Source: Bacillota bacterium | GTDB taxonomy: Bacteria; Bacillota; UBA4882; UBA8346 | Assembly (NCBI GenBank): GCA_023394955.1 | Contig: JAEWZY010000009.1 | Span: 1 to 63,959, forward strand | DNA length: 63,959 bases | Direction of reading: 5' to 3' | In this document: positions 9,179-17,486 of the stretch, one piece after another | Position numbering within the stretch: position 1 is the first letter of the stretch | Layout: every line of letters starts with the position of its first letter | The notes under the pieces: model-generated | What the model was told of the DNA's origin: nothing | The model's input: the letters and a program-made list of their open reading frames with translations, nothing else | The model's database searches: none | Translations under genes and position numbers: made by a program

Positions 9179-10738
9179 TCAATCCTTCACTGTAATGCTG
9201 CTCTTAAAATGAAACCCGCATGATACCCGGTTTTTGCCGGACTGTTTCGAATGGTACAATGACTGATCGGCGAATTCAACCAACCCAGCCCGATCCGTTG
9301 CATGATCGGGTATGGTTCCAACTCCTAATGATACGGTAACGGGTGATTGGATTCCTCCTTTAGGAATATTAGCCACCGCAATCCGAATCCTTTCCGCTAT
9401 CTGTAGGGCTGTCTCCCTACCCGAACGTTTTAAAATAACCGCAAACTCTTCCCCTCCATATCGGGTAACAATGTCTCCTTCCCTTACGGCGTCGCCGATC
9501 GCCATGGCCACAGTCTTCAAGAGTTGATCGCCGGCAGGATGCCCATAAGTATCATTATATTTTTTAAAGTTATCGACATCGATCATTATTAGAGCTAAGG
9601 AACTGCCATCCTCATTAGTCTGGTTGACCAGTTCTTCGAATTTTTCGTTGAAATAGCGGCGATTATATAGCCCGGTCAATTCGTCCGTATCCGCTTGTTG
9701 CTTTACCTCGTTTAAGCTGGCGATGTTTTGTAGGGCCATACCAGCTTGAGTAGTAATACTGTTCATAATTTGAAGATCACTTTCAGACAAGGACTGGCTG
9801 TTATGATTTGCAACCATTAACAGGCCCGCTACTTCTCGGGCAACCACGATCGGAAAAGCAAATAGCGCCCGGATAGGAATCCCCTCAAAAATCTCAACCA
9901 ACTCTTGATGTTTATATATATCGATGCATAATAAAGGTTTCCGGAAAACCAATATTGGGGCCAAGGTGATACTTTGTTTGTTTAAAGGGTGAGACTCATA
10001 ATTAGAAAGCCATTCCTCTTCCCATGAGGAATCCCAGATCTTCAACTGTCCGCTTTCGTCAAACAAAGCAATTGCCACCAACATATCGGGGTTGTTCTGA
10101 TGCACCGCTTTGATGATCCGATTGAAGATCGCATCCAAATCAGAACTACCGCTGACTTCCTGTGAGAAATTATTTAATTTCTGGAGCCGGGTGTTCAACT
10201 GAACCAGTTTCTCCGATACCTCCTCAGTCATTATATAGGTTTTTTGGATCAAGGAGCCGCCCAGAATTCCCCCTAAAAAAAGATAAGCAATTTTAGTCAC
10301 TAACGCCCCAAAACTCAGAGTTGCCGTATAGCAAGCTACTCCTGTCAAAGTCAGGGCCATTATGGAAGACCAAATTAGAATTCCAGTTAAACGATAACGT
10401 ACCGCCGCCACAATAATGGGTAAGAACAAAAAAAATGATAATTCACTATTTAAACCACCGGTTCTGGCGAGCATAAACCCGGTAACGGTTATATCAATTA
10501 AGAGTAATGGAAATCTCCAAAACTTGCCGCACCAACGGTTCAGCAAAGGTACGAGATACCAAAAAAGGCTCCAAGTAAGGTAAGAAAAACCAATTAAATA
10601 ATCCTCTCTGAAGCCTTCGGAACCAATTGCTAGAATGATTAATAAGCCGTTAGCGACAGCCATTTTCGGCCGAAGCTCCGCCAAGGCCATTCTAAAACTT
10701 TGATTTCTTTGGGTTTTAAGGTTGAAACTTTCTTTCAT
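9179..10738 (-). CDS. Diguanylate cyclase: membrane region, GAF, GGDEF
   Basis: Makes cyclic di-GMP from two GTP, 519 aa; ATG with GGAGGAG upstream. Residues 25-165 contain about five to six membrane segments, followed by a short coiled coil (175-195), a GAF-type domain (195-345) and a GGDEF domain (350-510). The active loop is GGEEF (428-432), a functional variant, and metal-binding IDVDNFKKYND and GHPAGD are intact. An inhibitory-site RxxD (R419-D422) sits five residues before the loop, so product inhibition is likely. Effectors in this window could include the PilZ protein at 27430-27813. A second GGDEF protein at 53 kb has the same architecture but a broken active site. Confidence 0.92.
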   Translation of the reverse strand: MKESFNLKTQRNQSFRMALAELRPKMAVANGLLIILAIGSEGFREDYLIGFSYLTWSLFWYLVPLLNRWCGKFWRFPLLLIDITVTGFMLARTGGLNSELSFFLFLPIIVAAVRYRLTGILIWSSIMALTLTGVACYTATLSFGALVTKIAYLFLGGILGGSLIQKTYIMTEEVSEKLVQLNTRLQKLNNFSQEVSGSSDLDAIFNRIIKAVHQNNPDMLVAIALFDESGQLKIWDSSWEEEWLSNYESHPLNKQSITLAPILVFRKPLLCIDIYKHQELVEIFEGIPIRALFAFPIVVAREVAGLLMVANHNSQSLSESDLQIMNSITTQAGMALQNIASLNEVKQQADTDELTGLYNRRYFNEKFEELVNQTNEDGSSLALIMIDVDNFKKYNDTYGHPAGDQLLKTVAMAIGDAVREGDIVTRYGGEEFAVILKRSGRETALQIAERIRIAVANIPKGGIQSPVTVSLGVGTIPDHATDRAGLVEFADQSLYHSKQSGKNRVSCGFHFKSSITVKD

Positions 10739-10878
10739 GAAACTCCTCCAAAGTTAAGGTAATTAATTGTAAGAGCATAACTATGGAGCGAAATATAGTA
10801 AGTAGTCCCCCGCTTCGAGCATCCGGAGCAATCAAAAAAATGAAAACAGACTTCATAGTTATTTATCGTACTTATTCC

Positions 10879-10916
10879 GAAAAAAAATAAGCCTCCATGA
10901 TAGAAGAAGACTTATT
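10879..10916 (-). terminator. Terminator downstream of LysM gene
   Basis: On the minus strand an 8-bp stem (10909-10916 with 10886-10893, one G-T pair) is followed by a run of eight T. It lies 66 nt beyond the LysM gene stop codon. Confidence 0.65.
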
Positions 10917-10981
10917 AAATTTGTGATAGTGTATGTAGGCAAGTTTTAAGGGATTAGGGCTGTGATTGATATCATTAGGTT

Positions 10982-11815
10982 CTAACGCCGTTTTTTACAA
11001 CGACTTTTTTTCTTTTTCCCATCACGGTACGGACACTCTTCCCAAGGGATTTGGATATAGAAGGGCATCGTATACATTGGCGTCATATCTCCCGATGGAC
11101 ATGGCACAGGCATAGGCATAGGCGGCCTAACCGGCGCAGGTACCGAAGGCATCGGATGAGCTATGGGCGGCATTGGTTCGGGTAGTGGCATAGGTCCAGG
11201 AACCGGTGTAGGAAATGGCGCCGGCTCTTCGCTAAAGGGAACTACGCCTGCCATCGGAATACATATTTCCTGCCCTGGTAAAATTAGATTTGGATTTGTT
11301 ATTTGAGGATTAGCGGCGATCAAGGTCGATAACATTATATTATTACGGCGGGCAATTTCAAACATGGTATCTCCAGGCTGAATCCTATAAATGGTCCCAT
11401 TGGGACAATTCGGCCGTGGAGCCACAGGTATACAAATCTCTTGGCCTGAAAAAATCCGGTTCGGATCGGCAATTTGAGGGTTGGCTCTAATTAAAGTTTC
11501 TAAACTCATTCCATGTCTTCGGGCGATTTCAAACATGGTGTCGCCCCGAACCACCCGGTAGATCTGACCATTCGGGCATGGAACATCCGGTCTTACCATG
11601 GGAATACAAATAATCTGCCCGGGGAAGATGGTATTGGGATCGGTAAGTTGAGGGTTGGCGTCCAATAAACTTTGGAGACTGATATTATTCCGCCTGGCGA
11701 TAAAGAACAACGTATCGCCTGATCTTACCGTATATAATTGACCATTGGGACAGGGTATAGCCGCTGGCGAAACCCGCACCCCTGGTCCTTGAAATTCTCT
11801 GATTAGTTCGGACAT
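10982..11815 (-). CDS. Triple-LysM protein, SafA-like (spore coat/cortex candidate)
   Basis: 277 aa from the ATG at 11815, which has AGGAGGT seven bases upstream; the longer open frame runs back through the terminator of the next gene and is not credible. Three LysM modules (about residues 20-175) repeat every 50 residues, each led by CPNG and containing a GDT-F-IARR...LI-ANPQ-DPN pattern that binds N-acetylglucosamine chains. A proline- and methionine-rich linker (about 185-240) and a basic KKKKSRCKKRR tail follow. There is no signal peptide. Proteins of this design in Bacillota are often loaded onto the forespore from the mother-cell cytosol (SafA-type), so a spore role is inferred. Confidence 0.8.
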   Translation of the reverse strand: MSELIREFQGPGVRVSPAAIPCPNGQLYTVRSGDTLFFIARRNNISLQSLLDANPQLTDPNTIFPGQIICIPMVRPDVPCPNGQIYRVVRGDTMFEIARRHGMSLETLIRANPQIADPNRIFSGQEICIPVAPRPNCPNGTIYRIQPGDTMFEIARRNNIMLSTLIAANPQITNPNLILPGQEICIPMAGVVPFSEEPAPFPTPVPGPMPLPEPMPPIAHPMPSVPAPVRPPMPMPVPCPSGDMTPMYTMPFYIQIPWEECPYRDGKKKKSRCKKRR

Positions 11816-11930
11816 CCTGGTACCTCCTATGGCTATTGTTACTATGTAACATATTCCGCCAGACTTTCGTTGGCTACCAGGCTTTTGGCATAAAGTCAAT
11901 GACAATGTTCTGCTAAGATCATAGCTTTTC

Positions 11931-11958
11931 CAAAAAAACAAAAAAGCCCAATTGGGCT
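11931..11958 (-). terminator. Terminator downstream of KduD-like gene
   Basis: Minus strand: the palindrome AGCCCAATTGGGCT (11945-11958) followed by TTTTTTGTTTTTTTG. It lies 42 nt past the stop codon of the dehydrogenase-like gene. Confidence 0.8.
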
Positions 11959-12000
11959 ACTAATACCGTTACCACTGGAAGCAATGACTTATCATTATCA

Positions 12001-12762
12001 TTACCGGGCGAGCCAACCGCCGTCGACGGCTAAGGAATAACCGTTAACATAATTTGAAGCCGGAGCAGCTAAATAAACCACTGCTCCTTGTAAATCTTCA
12101 GGCTTACCCCAACGTCCTGCAGGAATCTTGTTGATAATCTCGTTTTTTTTGGTTTCATTACCTCGAATGGTTGCAGTATGATTGGTAGCAATATAGCCCG
12201 GAGCAACGGCGTTAACATTGATATTATACTTGGCCCATTCATTAGCCAACATTTTAGTGAGTCCGACTACCCCACTTTTACTCGCGATATTTGAAGAAGC
12301 GCGGACACCGCTATGAAAAGCTAATATCGAGGCGATATTAATGATTTTGCCGCCACGGTTTTGTTTGATAAATTGCTTGGCAAGCGCTTGGGAAAAGAAG
12401 AAGATGGTTTTCATATTCAGATTTACTGCCTCGTCCCAATCTTTCTCGGTGAAATCAAGCACATCGGCTTTCTGGGCAACCCAGGCGTTATTGACCAAAA
12501 TGTCAATCTCGCCGAAGTTCCGTAGCGCATGGTTTAAAATCCCTTGAATCGGTTCAATATTCAATAAATTGGCCACCACACCCAAAAACTTTTTTCCCGA
12601 TGACTCTACCTGTATTTGGGTTTCATTCATCTCAACATAATCGACGCCAACGATATCAGCCCCGGCTTCCGCCAATCCCCGGCAAATACTCTGACCAAGA
12701 ACGGAACTAGCTCCGGTGACCATGGCCACTTTGCCATCTAATCTGAACTGGTCAAGTATCAT
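12001..12762 (-). CDS. KduD-type short-chain dehydrogenase lacking the catalytic Tyr (probable pseudoenzyme)
   Basis: 253 aa, collinear with 2-dehydro-3-deoxy-D-gluconate 5-dehydrogenase (KduD) from the MIL start to the VNGYSLAVDGGWLAR end. KduD acts on ketouronates released from pectin or glucuronan. Key positions are altered: the YxxxK motif reads N158-IAS-K162, the dinucleotide glycine motif TGxxxGxG reads TGASSVLG (V21), and NNAG reads NNAW (W94). N158 is AAT where TAT would give Tyr; V21 is GTT for GGT; W94 is TGG for GGG. The catalytic Ser and Lys remain. The reading frame is intact, with GGAGG upstream and its own terminator. No kduI or pectin gene adjoins it. Either a recently inactivated enzyme or a repurposed protein. 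Confidence 0.85.
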   Translation of the reverse strand: MILDQFRLDGKVAMVTGASSVLGQSICRGLAEAGADIVGVDYVEMNETQIQVESSGKKFLGVVANLLNIEPIQGILNHALRNFGEIDILVNNAWVAQKADVLDFTEKDWDEAVNLNMKTIFFFSQALAKQFIKQNRGGKIINIASILAFHSGVRASSNIASKSGVVGLTKMLANEWAKYNINVNAVAPGYIATNHTATIRGNETKKNEIINKIPAGRWGKPEDLQGAVVYLAAPASNYVNGYSLAVDGGWLAR

Positions 12763-12804
12763 GCTTTATTTACCCTCCATAACATGGTTGATTTACAAAC
12801 TAAC

Positions 12805-12827
12805 AAGATAAACGTTATCGCTATCTT
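12805..12827 (-). promoter_or_regulatory. Candidate operator upstream of KduD-like gene
   Basis: AAGATA (12805-12810) and TATCTT (12822-12827) form an inverted repeat around an AACGTT core, 43 nt before the start codon. The CG-centred core resembles LacI-family operators. No regulator gene is adjacent, so this is tentative. Confidence 0.25.
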
Positions 12828-13151
12828 TAACAAATTATTATGATTCTCTAAAAGCTTGGAAAATCCTGCTTATATCGTAAAAAACTTATTATAATCAAAG
12901 ATCTTAGCTGACAATCATTTATAAAGTAAGACTACAGCTAAAAAAATCAATGGTTCATTCTTTTGTTTTTTCGCGGAATTCGATTGCTAACTCATCAGCC
13001 CTACGAAACACCTTAATCACCTCATTTATTTTGTATTCAAACGAGTTGCAAGACTTCCAATTTTCATATATTATATATTATCGGTTTCATTTTGGAATAT
13101 CGACAGATATCCATACTAATCCAAAAAGAATATTTTTACAACTGCTAAACT
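12828..13151. other. Intergenic, AT-rich; no supported gene
   Basis: AT-rich spacer between the KduD-like gene and the tubulin-like gene's terminator. On the minus strand a GTG-started 18-codon frame (12955-13011, peptide FRRADELAIEFREKTKE after the start) follows AGGTGATTAAG and a TATAAT-like sequence. It could be a leader peptide or a gene remnant; I cannot support more. Confidence 0.3.
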
Positions 13152-13187
13152 AAAACAAAAACTCCCACCTCGTAACCGAGATGGGAG
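13152..13187 (-). terminator. Terminator of the tubulin-like gene
   Basis: Minus strand: an 11-bp stem (13177-13187 with 13162-13172) with a 4-nt loop, then TTTTTGTTTT. It lies 30 nt past the stop codon. Confidence 0.85.
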
Positions 13188-13217
13188 CAACATAGTTAAG
13201 ATATGGTTCTTTACAAA

Positions 13218-14609
13218 TCAACGTTTTTTTACATTTGACTTGAACTGGTTCCAAAAACCTTTCTTCTTCTTGTCTTCCTCGCTCTCGGCAGTGTTAGCGG
13301 TCTCCATTAGGTTTAAAATCTGGTCCACCGTAAGCACTTTATATGTTTCCGGATTCTGATCGGAACTAACATCCTGGCTTGTCGGAGCGGTTTCATTGAT
13401 TGGGACCGGATCAACTTGCTTTCTCTCGACCTTTTTCATCGCCGACTGGACATCCAAAAATCCATCCGGGGGCGCATTTTCCTTCTTAGCGCCAAAACTT
13501 CGCCGCCGTGAAGCCGGCAAGGGATTGGAATTGTCCCATTCAACCAAATCATCGCCGAAATTAGTAGAAACCCTCTTGTTTAAGCGGTTAACGATATCCG
13601 GGCTTAAATCCTGAATTTTACTTCTCATTTGCTGTAAACGGTTAATCGGTATGTCTAACCCGGCTAACAATAGATGAAGGATGATTTTCCTTTGCAATGA
13701 CTTGTCAATGTATAGCCCTCGAAATAGAGTCGGAGTATTGGTTAAGGTTTGGCATTCCTGATATACCAATTCAATTGATTCCGCATTAACTCGATAACTC
13801 TCCGGACAGACCATCAAAGCAGCTACTCGGAGCGCTTCGCCTTGAAAATTATTTTCAGTTAAAATTCGAACGATCTCCTGACGGCAAGCAGTCGCTAATT
13901 TAGTAGGATCATTGCTGTCAGTGACCTCCACTTCGATGCGGAGTGGAACAAAGCACCCTTGAGTATTCAAAAGCCGGAAAAAATCTTCCCGGTCAAAGAC
14001 GAACATATTGGAGGGTCGATTGGGGATCTGGTTGATCTCATCCAAAGAGTTTACAATCGATTCATTTGCCATCGGCCAGAAACCAATCACCGGTTTATTT
14101 CCGTATTTAATCCGCAATAATTCGTTATCGATAAGATATAACGGTGTTGGACCTACATCACTTAAAATATCAAGCCCTTTTAAAGCATTCTTATGTTCCT
14201 CCAGAGACTCACTGGTCAAAGGAATAGTAGTGATACAACCTGTAGTCAAACCTACTTGACGGGCGATCTCAATCGTATCGGAAACCACACCGGTTCCGGT
14301 GCCTCCCCCAAGACAAGCCGAAACAAATACAAAATCAACATCATGATAAAAATAATCTTCCAAAGCCGCTTTAACTTTAGAAGCGTCAACGCGGATCGCT
14401 TCTTCACCCACACGCGGGTCTTTACCCGCTCCCAACCGGGAGCCGATACAAATCCGGCGCTCATTGGGGATCATGGTCAAAGCTGCCAAATCCACCGGCG
14501 AAGTATTGATAGCCATTGCTTTGTAGCCGCGTTGGGCGAAAAGGTCGGCGATTTTTCCACCACCTTGTCCGCAACCGACGAAACCGAATTTAATGCCTTT
14601 GTCCCTCAT
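13218..14609 (-). CDS. FtsZ/tubulin-superfamily GTPase, TubZ-like
   Basis: 463 aa GTPase expected to polymerise with GTP. The nucleotide site is complete: GQGGGKIAD (T1, about 14-22), RLGAGKDPRVGEEA (T3, 58-71), the tubulin signature GGGTGTG (101-107), and an acidic catalytic segment FDREDF (205-210) followed by NTQG. The spacing and the phrases VGEEA, LGGGTGTG, EIN and NTQG match plasmid TubZ better than division FtsZ. After about residue 350 comes a charged linker, then a basic amphipathic end (KKKKGFWNQFKSNVKKR, 447-463) that could bind membrane. No TubR-like DNA-binding gene or tubC iterons are seen beside it. Monocistronic with its own terminator. Role unknown: segregation, division or cytoskeleton are all possible. 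Confidence 0.85.
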   Translation of the reverse strand: MRDKGIKFGFVGCGQGGGKIADLFAQRGYKAMAINTSPVDLAALTMIPNERRICIGSRLGAGKDPRVGEEAIRVDASKVKAALEDYFYHDVDFVFVSACLGGGTGTGVVSDTIEIARQVGLTTGCITTIPLTSESLEEHKNALKGLDILSDVGPTPLYLIDNELLRIKYGNKPVIGFWPMANESIVNSLDEINQIPNRPSNMFVFDREDFFRLLNTQGCFVPLRIEVEVTDSNDPTKLATACRQEIVRILTENNFQGEALRVAALMVCPESYRVNAESIELVYQECQTLTNTPTLFRGLYIDKSLQRKIILHLLLAGLDIPINRLQQMRSKIQDLSPDIVNRLNKRVSTNFGDDLVEWDNSNPLPASRRRSFGAKKENAPPDGFLDVQSAMKKVERKQVDPVPINETAPTSQDVSSDQNPETYKVLTVDQILNLMETANTAESEEDKKKKGFWNQFKSNVKKR

Positions 14610-14849
14610 CTTAGTAGGTTACCCCCATCTTTTCAATTATCAGTTATAAATAAATATTTAAAATGAACAATCAGCTAATCAAACAAATAACTGACAGTGA
14701 ATAATCAGACCTTAAACTTCAATATGTTAAATTAGACTAAACCCGGTAAAATCCTCTTTTTATGTTTTCCTAAGCTTCATTATGTGGTTTGTATGTTAAT
14801 ATTTTAAGCAATATCTGGCTTTTTAGCAACCTGCTTTTGAAGGCTGTTG

Positions 14850-14891
14850 GAAATAAAAGAACCCTCTTAAAAGATTTTCATTTAAGAGGGT
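14850..14891 (-). terminator. Terminator of PEP carboxykinase gene
   Basis: Minus strand: an 11-bp stem (14881-14891 with 14861-14871) with a 9-nt loop, followed by TCTTTTATTT. It lies 17 nt past the stop codon. The 240 bases between here and the tubulin-like start hold no other feature I can support. Confidence 0.85.
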
Positions 14892-14907
14892 CTGTTATCA
14901 ATCCGTT

Positions 14908-16695
14908 CTACCCTTGTAACCGTTTTTCTAAAGCGTCAAGTTGTACGTTAAGCTCTTTCGGCAGTTTCGACCCGAATTTGGCGTAATGCTCGCGAATGGA
15001 TGCAACTTCGTTAAGCCATTCTTCCTTATTCACCTTTAACAACTCGGTCATATCAGCGTCACTGACATTAGAGCCGCTCCGGTCGATGGCGTCAATGGTC
15101 GGCATATATCCAATCGCTGTTTTATCGGCTTTCCCTTCACCGGAAACTTGTTCAAAGATCCATTTCAGTACCCGGCTGTTTTCTCCATATCCCGGCCAAA
15201 GCCACTTGCCATCTTCAGTCTTTCTGAACCAGTTGACATAAAAAATCTTCGGCAATTTATCAGCATCGGTTTTAGTTCCAATATCCAACCAATGTTGGAA
15301 ATAATCAGCCATGTGATAACCACAGAAAGGCAGCATTGCGAAGGGATCACGCCGTACTTGGCCGATATTGGCGGAAATCGCCGCCGCGGTGATCTCGGAA
15401 CCAACGATCGAACCTAAAAACACGCCATGAGCCCAATCAAAGCTTTGATGGACCAACGGAATAGTGCTGGGGCGGCGGCCTCCAAATAGAATTGCGGAAA
15501 TAGGCACACCTTTGGGATCTTCCCATTCCGGAGCAATCGCCGGACACTGATTGGCGGGCGCGGTAAACCTGGCGTTAGGATGGGATGCCGGATTTTCGGC
15601 TCCTGGAGCCCAATCGTTTCCTTTCCAATCAATCAAGTGTTTTGGGGCATCGAAGCCAATCCCTTCCCACCAGATATCACCGTCATCAGTAAGAGCTACA
15701 TTGGTAAAGATCGTGTTCTTTTCCGCCGAATGCATAGCGTTGGGATTGGAATCCATAGAAGTTCCGGGGGCTACCCCAAAAAAGCCTGCTTCGGGATTGA
15801 TGGCATATAAACGCCCGTCAGAACCGAACTTCATCCAAGCAATATCGTCACCGATGGTTTCAACTTTCCATCCGGGAATAGTCGGGATCATCATCGCCAA
15901 ATTAGTCTTACCACAAGCGCTGGGGAAAGCGGCGGCGACATATTTCTTTTCGCCTTTGGGATTGGTGATGCCCAAGATTAACATATGCTCGGCTAGCCAA
16001 CCTTCTTCGCGGGCCATCACCGAAGCGATCCTCAATGCAAAACACTTTTTCCCTAAAAGCGCATTACCGCCGTAACCGGAACCAAAGGACCAGATGGTCC
16101 TCTCTTCCGGGAAATGACTGATATATTTTTGCTCCATCGGAGCGCACGGCCAAGCTACATCCTGCTGTCCTTCGGCAAGCGGAGCGCCTACTGAGTGCAG
16201 GCAAGGAATGAATTCTCCCTGTTCGCCCAAGACATCTAGGACTTTGGCGCCCATGCGGGTCATAATCCTCATATTCACCACTACGTAAGGGCTATCGGTT
16301 AATTCAACGCCAATTTTAGAGATGGGGGAACCAATCGGGCCCATTGAGAAAGGAATCACATACATGGTGCGGCCTTTCATACAACCCTTGTAAAGATTGG
16401 CCATCTTTTGCTTAAGCTCATTAGGGTCAATCCAGTTATTAGTCGGGCCAGCGTCCTCTTGTCTTTTAGAGGCGATATATGTCCGATCCTCAACACGCGC
16501 TACGTCCGAAGGATGACTCCGGAACAAATAACAACCCGGACGTTTTTGGGAATCAAGGGGGGTAGCCGCGCCGGACTCTACCATTTCTTTTAATAAGCGT
16601 TCATACTCTTCCTGAGAACCATCACACCAGTGGATTCGGTCGGGTCGACACATTTCAGCCATTTCAGTAACCCATTTTTGCAGAGCTTTGTTCAA
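14908..16695 (-). CDS. pckG: Phosphoenolpyruvate carboxykinase, GTP-dependent
   Basis: 595 aa cytosolic enzyme interconverting oxaloacetate and phosphoenolpyruvate with GTP/GDP (EC 4.1.1.32), the normal length for the GTP family. The P-loop reads FPSACGKTNLAMM, and the R-loop, metal-site and guanine-pocket regions (for example YGGNALLGKKCFALRIAS, VLKWIFEQVSGEG) are all present. Start is a TTG behind GGGGAAG. In fermentative anaerobes this enzyme often works toward oxaloacetate with GTP gain; direction cannot be read here. It stands alone with a strong terminator. Confidence 0.95.
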   Translation of the reverse strand: MNKALQKWVTEMAEMCRPDRIHWCDGSQEEYERLLKEMVESGAATPLDSQKRPGCYLFRSHPSDVARVEDRTYIASKRQEDAGPTNNWIDPNELKQKMANLYKGCMKGRTMYVIPFSMGPIGSPISKIGVELTDSPYVVVNMRIMTRMGAKVLDVLGEQGEFIPCLHSVGAPLAEGQQDVAWPCAPMEQKYISHFPEERTIWSFGSGYGGNALLGKKCFALRIASVMAREEGWLAEHMLILGITNPKGEKKYVAAAFPSACGKTNLAMMIPTIPGWKVETIGDDIAWMKFGSDGRLYAINPEAGFFGVAPGTSMDSNPNAMHSAEKNTIFTNVALTDDGDIWWEGIGFDAPKHLIDWKGNDWAPGAENPASHPNARFTAPANQCPAIAPEWEDPKGVPISAILFGGRRPSTIPLVHQSFDWAHGVFLGSIVGSEITAAAISANIGQVRRDPFAMLPFCGYHMADYFQHWLDIGTKTDADKLPKIFYVNWFRKTEDGKWLWPGYGENSRVLKWIFEQVSGEGKADKTAIGYMPTIDAIDRSGSNVSDADMTELLKVNKEEWLNEVASIREHYAKFGSKLPKELNVQLDALEKRLQG

Positions 16696-16803
16696 TTTAC
16701 TTCCCCTTTCGTAAGTTGATCTTTATTACCCATTTGGGTTGAACATTAACAACTTTACACAAAAATAAAAGATGTTAAACTAAAACAGATCACTAGGTTA
16801 ATA

Positions 16804-16830
16804 TAAAACAAAAATCACCATCCATGGTGA
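16804..16830 (-). terminator. Possible weak terminator after Nudix gene
   Basis: Minus strand: a TCACC/GGTGA stem with a 6-nt loop (16815-16830), then TTTTTGTTTT. It lies 140 nt past the Nudix stop codon, so its assignment is uncertain. Confidence 0.4.
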
Positions 16831-16971
16831 CCAAAACCTATGATTAAGGATAATTTTATTATTATACAGCTGGAATGTCAATCGTTTGAGAAAATGTATA
16901 CAATATCATCATCTTAACTTTTGGTTAAGCGACTGAGGCAAGCAACAATTCCGATTGAAAGTTAGCTGAGA

Positions 16972-17409
16972 TCAAATTATCCGCCAATCATTTGCTTTTA
17001 ATAATTGATAAGTCTTTTCAAGAAACTTCCGCGACTCCGTCCACATATTTAAAGTATTGGTTCCTTCAAAACTGAAGAAACCAACTTGACGACCCTCGGG
17101 GTTAATAGCAACAGTATTAATATATTGCATCAAATATAAATGGGTCTTAATTAGAAGCTTCTGAGTTTCACGATACCATATATACTCCAGCATACCTAGA
17201 TCAGAAAGAATAATCGCTTTTACTCCCGCTTCTTCCACCACTTCCCGCAAAGCGGTTTCTTGGTGGGATTCCCCGATTTCCACATGTCCGGCGGGGATAA
17301 TCCAACGATTGCGATTGGAATTACTGGTGACCAGTAAAAATTCAATCCCGCTATTTATCTTGCGAAATACTATGCCTCCAGCCCTTTGTTCAACCGGTAC
17401 GTCAAGCAA
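16972..17409 (-). CDS. Nudix hydrolase
   Basis: 145 aa pyrophosphohydrolase. The Nudix box is complete: G-H-V-E-I-G-E then REVVEEAG (about residues 42-64), matching GX5EX7REUXEEXGU. The remainder is a plain Nudix fold with no added domain. The layout resembles bacterial diadenosine polyphosphate (Ap4A) or NTP hydrolases; the substrate is not evident. It is the last gene of the leftward shape/division cluster, 77 nt after rodA, and could be co-transcribed with it. Confidence 0.85.
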   Translation of the reverse strand: MLDVPVEQRAGGIVFRKINSGIEFLLVTSNSNRNRWIIPAGHVEIGESHQETALREVVEEAGVKAIILSDLGMLEYIWYRETQKLLIKTHLYLMQYINTVAINPEGRQVGFFSFEGTNTLNMWTESRKFLEKTYQLLKANDWRII

Positions 17410-17486
17410 AATCCCACCACCTTTTTATGATGAAGGTGCTGTTAGAAAAATTCTTATCATTTTGCACAGCCCCAGAAAAATCCGAT

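Noticed and set aside
12955..13011. 18-codon minus-strand frame as a real peptide gene
   Set aside because: A site and promoter-like sequence are present, but length and lack of any comparison leave it unsupported; noted in the intergenic entry only.
12950..13153. 67-codon plus-strand frame
   Set aside because: AT-rich, no ribosome site, composition unlike protein; the opposite strand carries a better but only 18-codon frame.
14610..14849. TubR-like gene or tubC iterons beside the TubZ-like gene
   Set aside because: No small DNA-binding ORF and no repeated 10-12-bp units could be found on either side.
15551..16075. 174-codon plus-strand frame inside the PEP carboxykinase gene
   Set aside because: Antisense to a well-conserved enzyme; no ribosome site or protein character.
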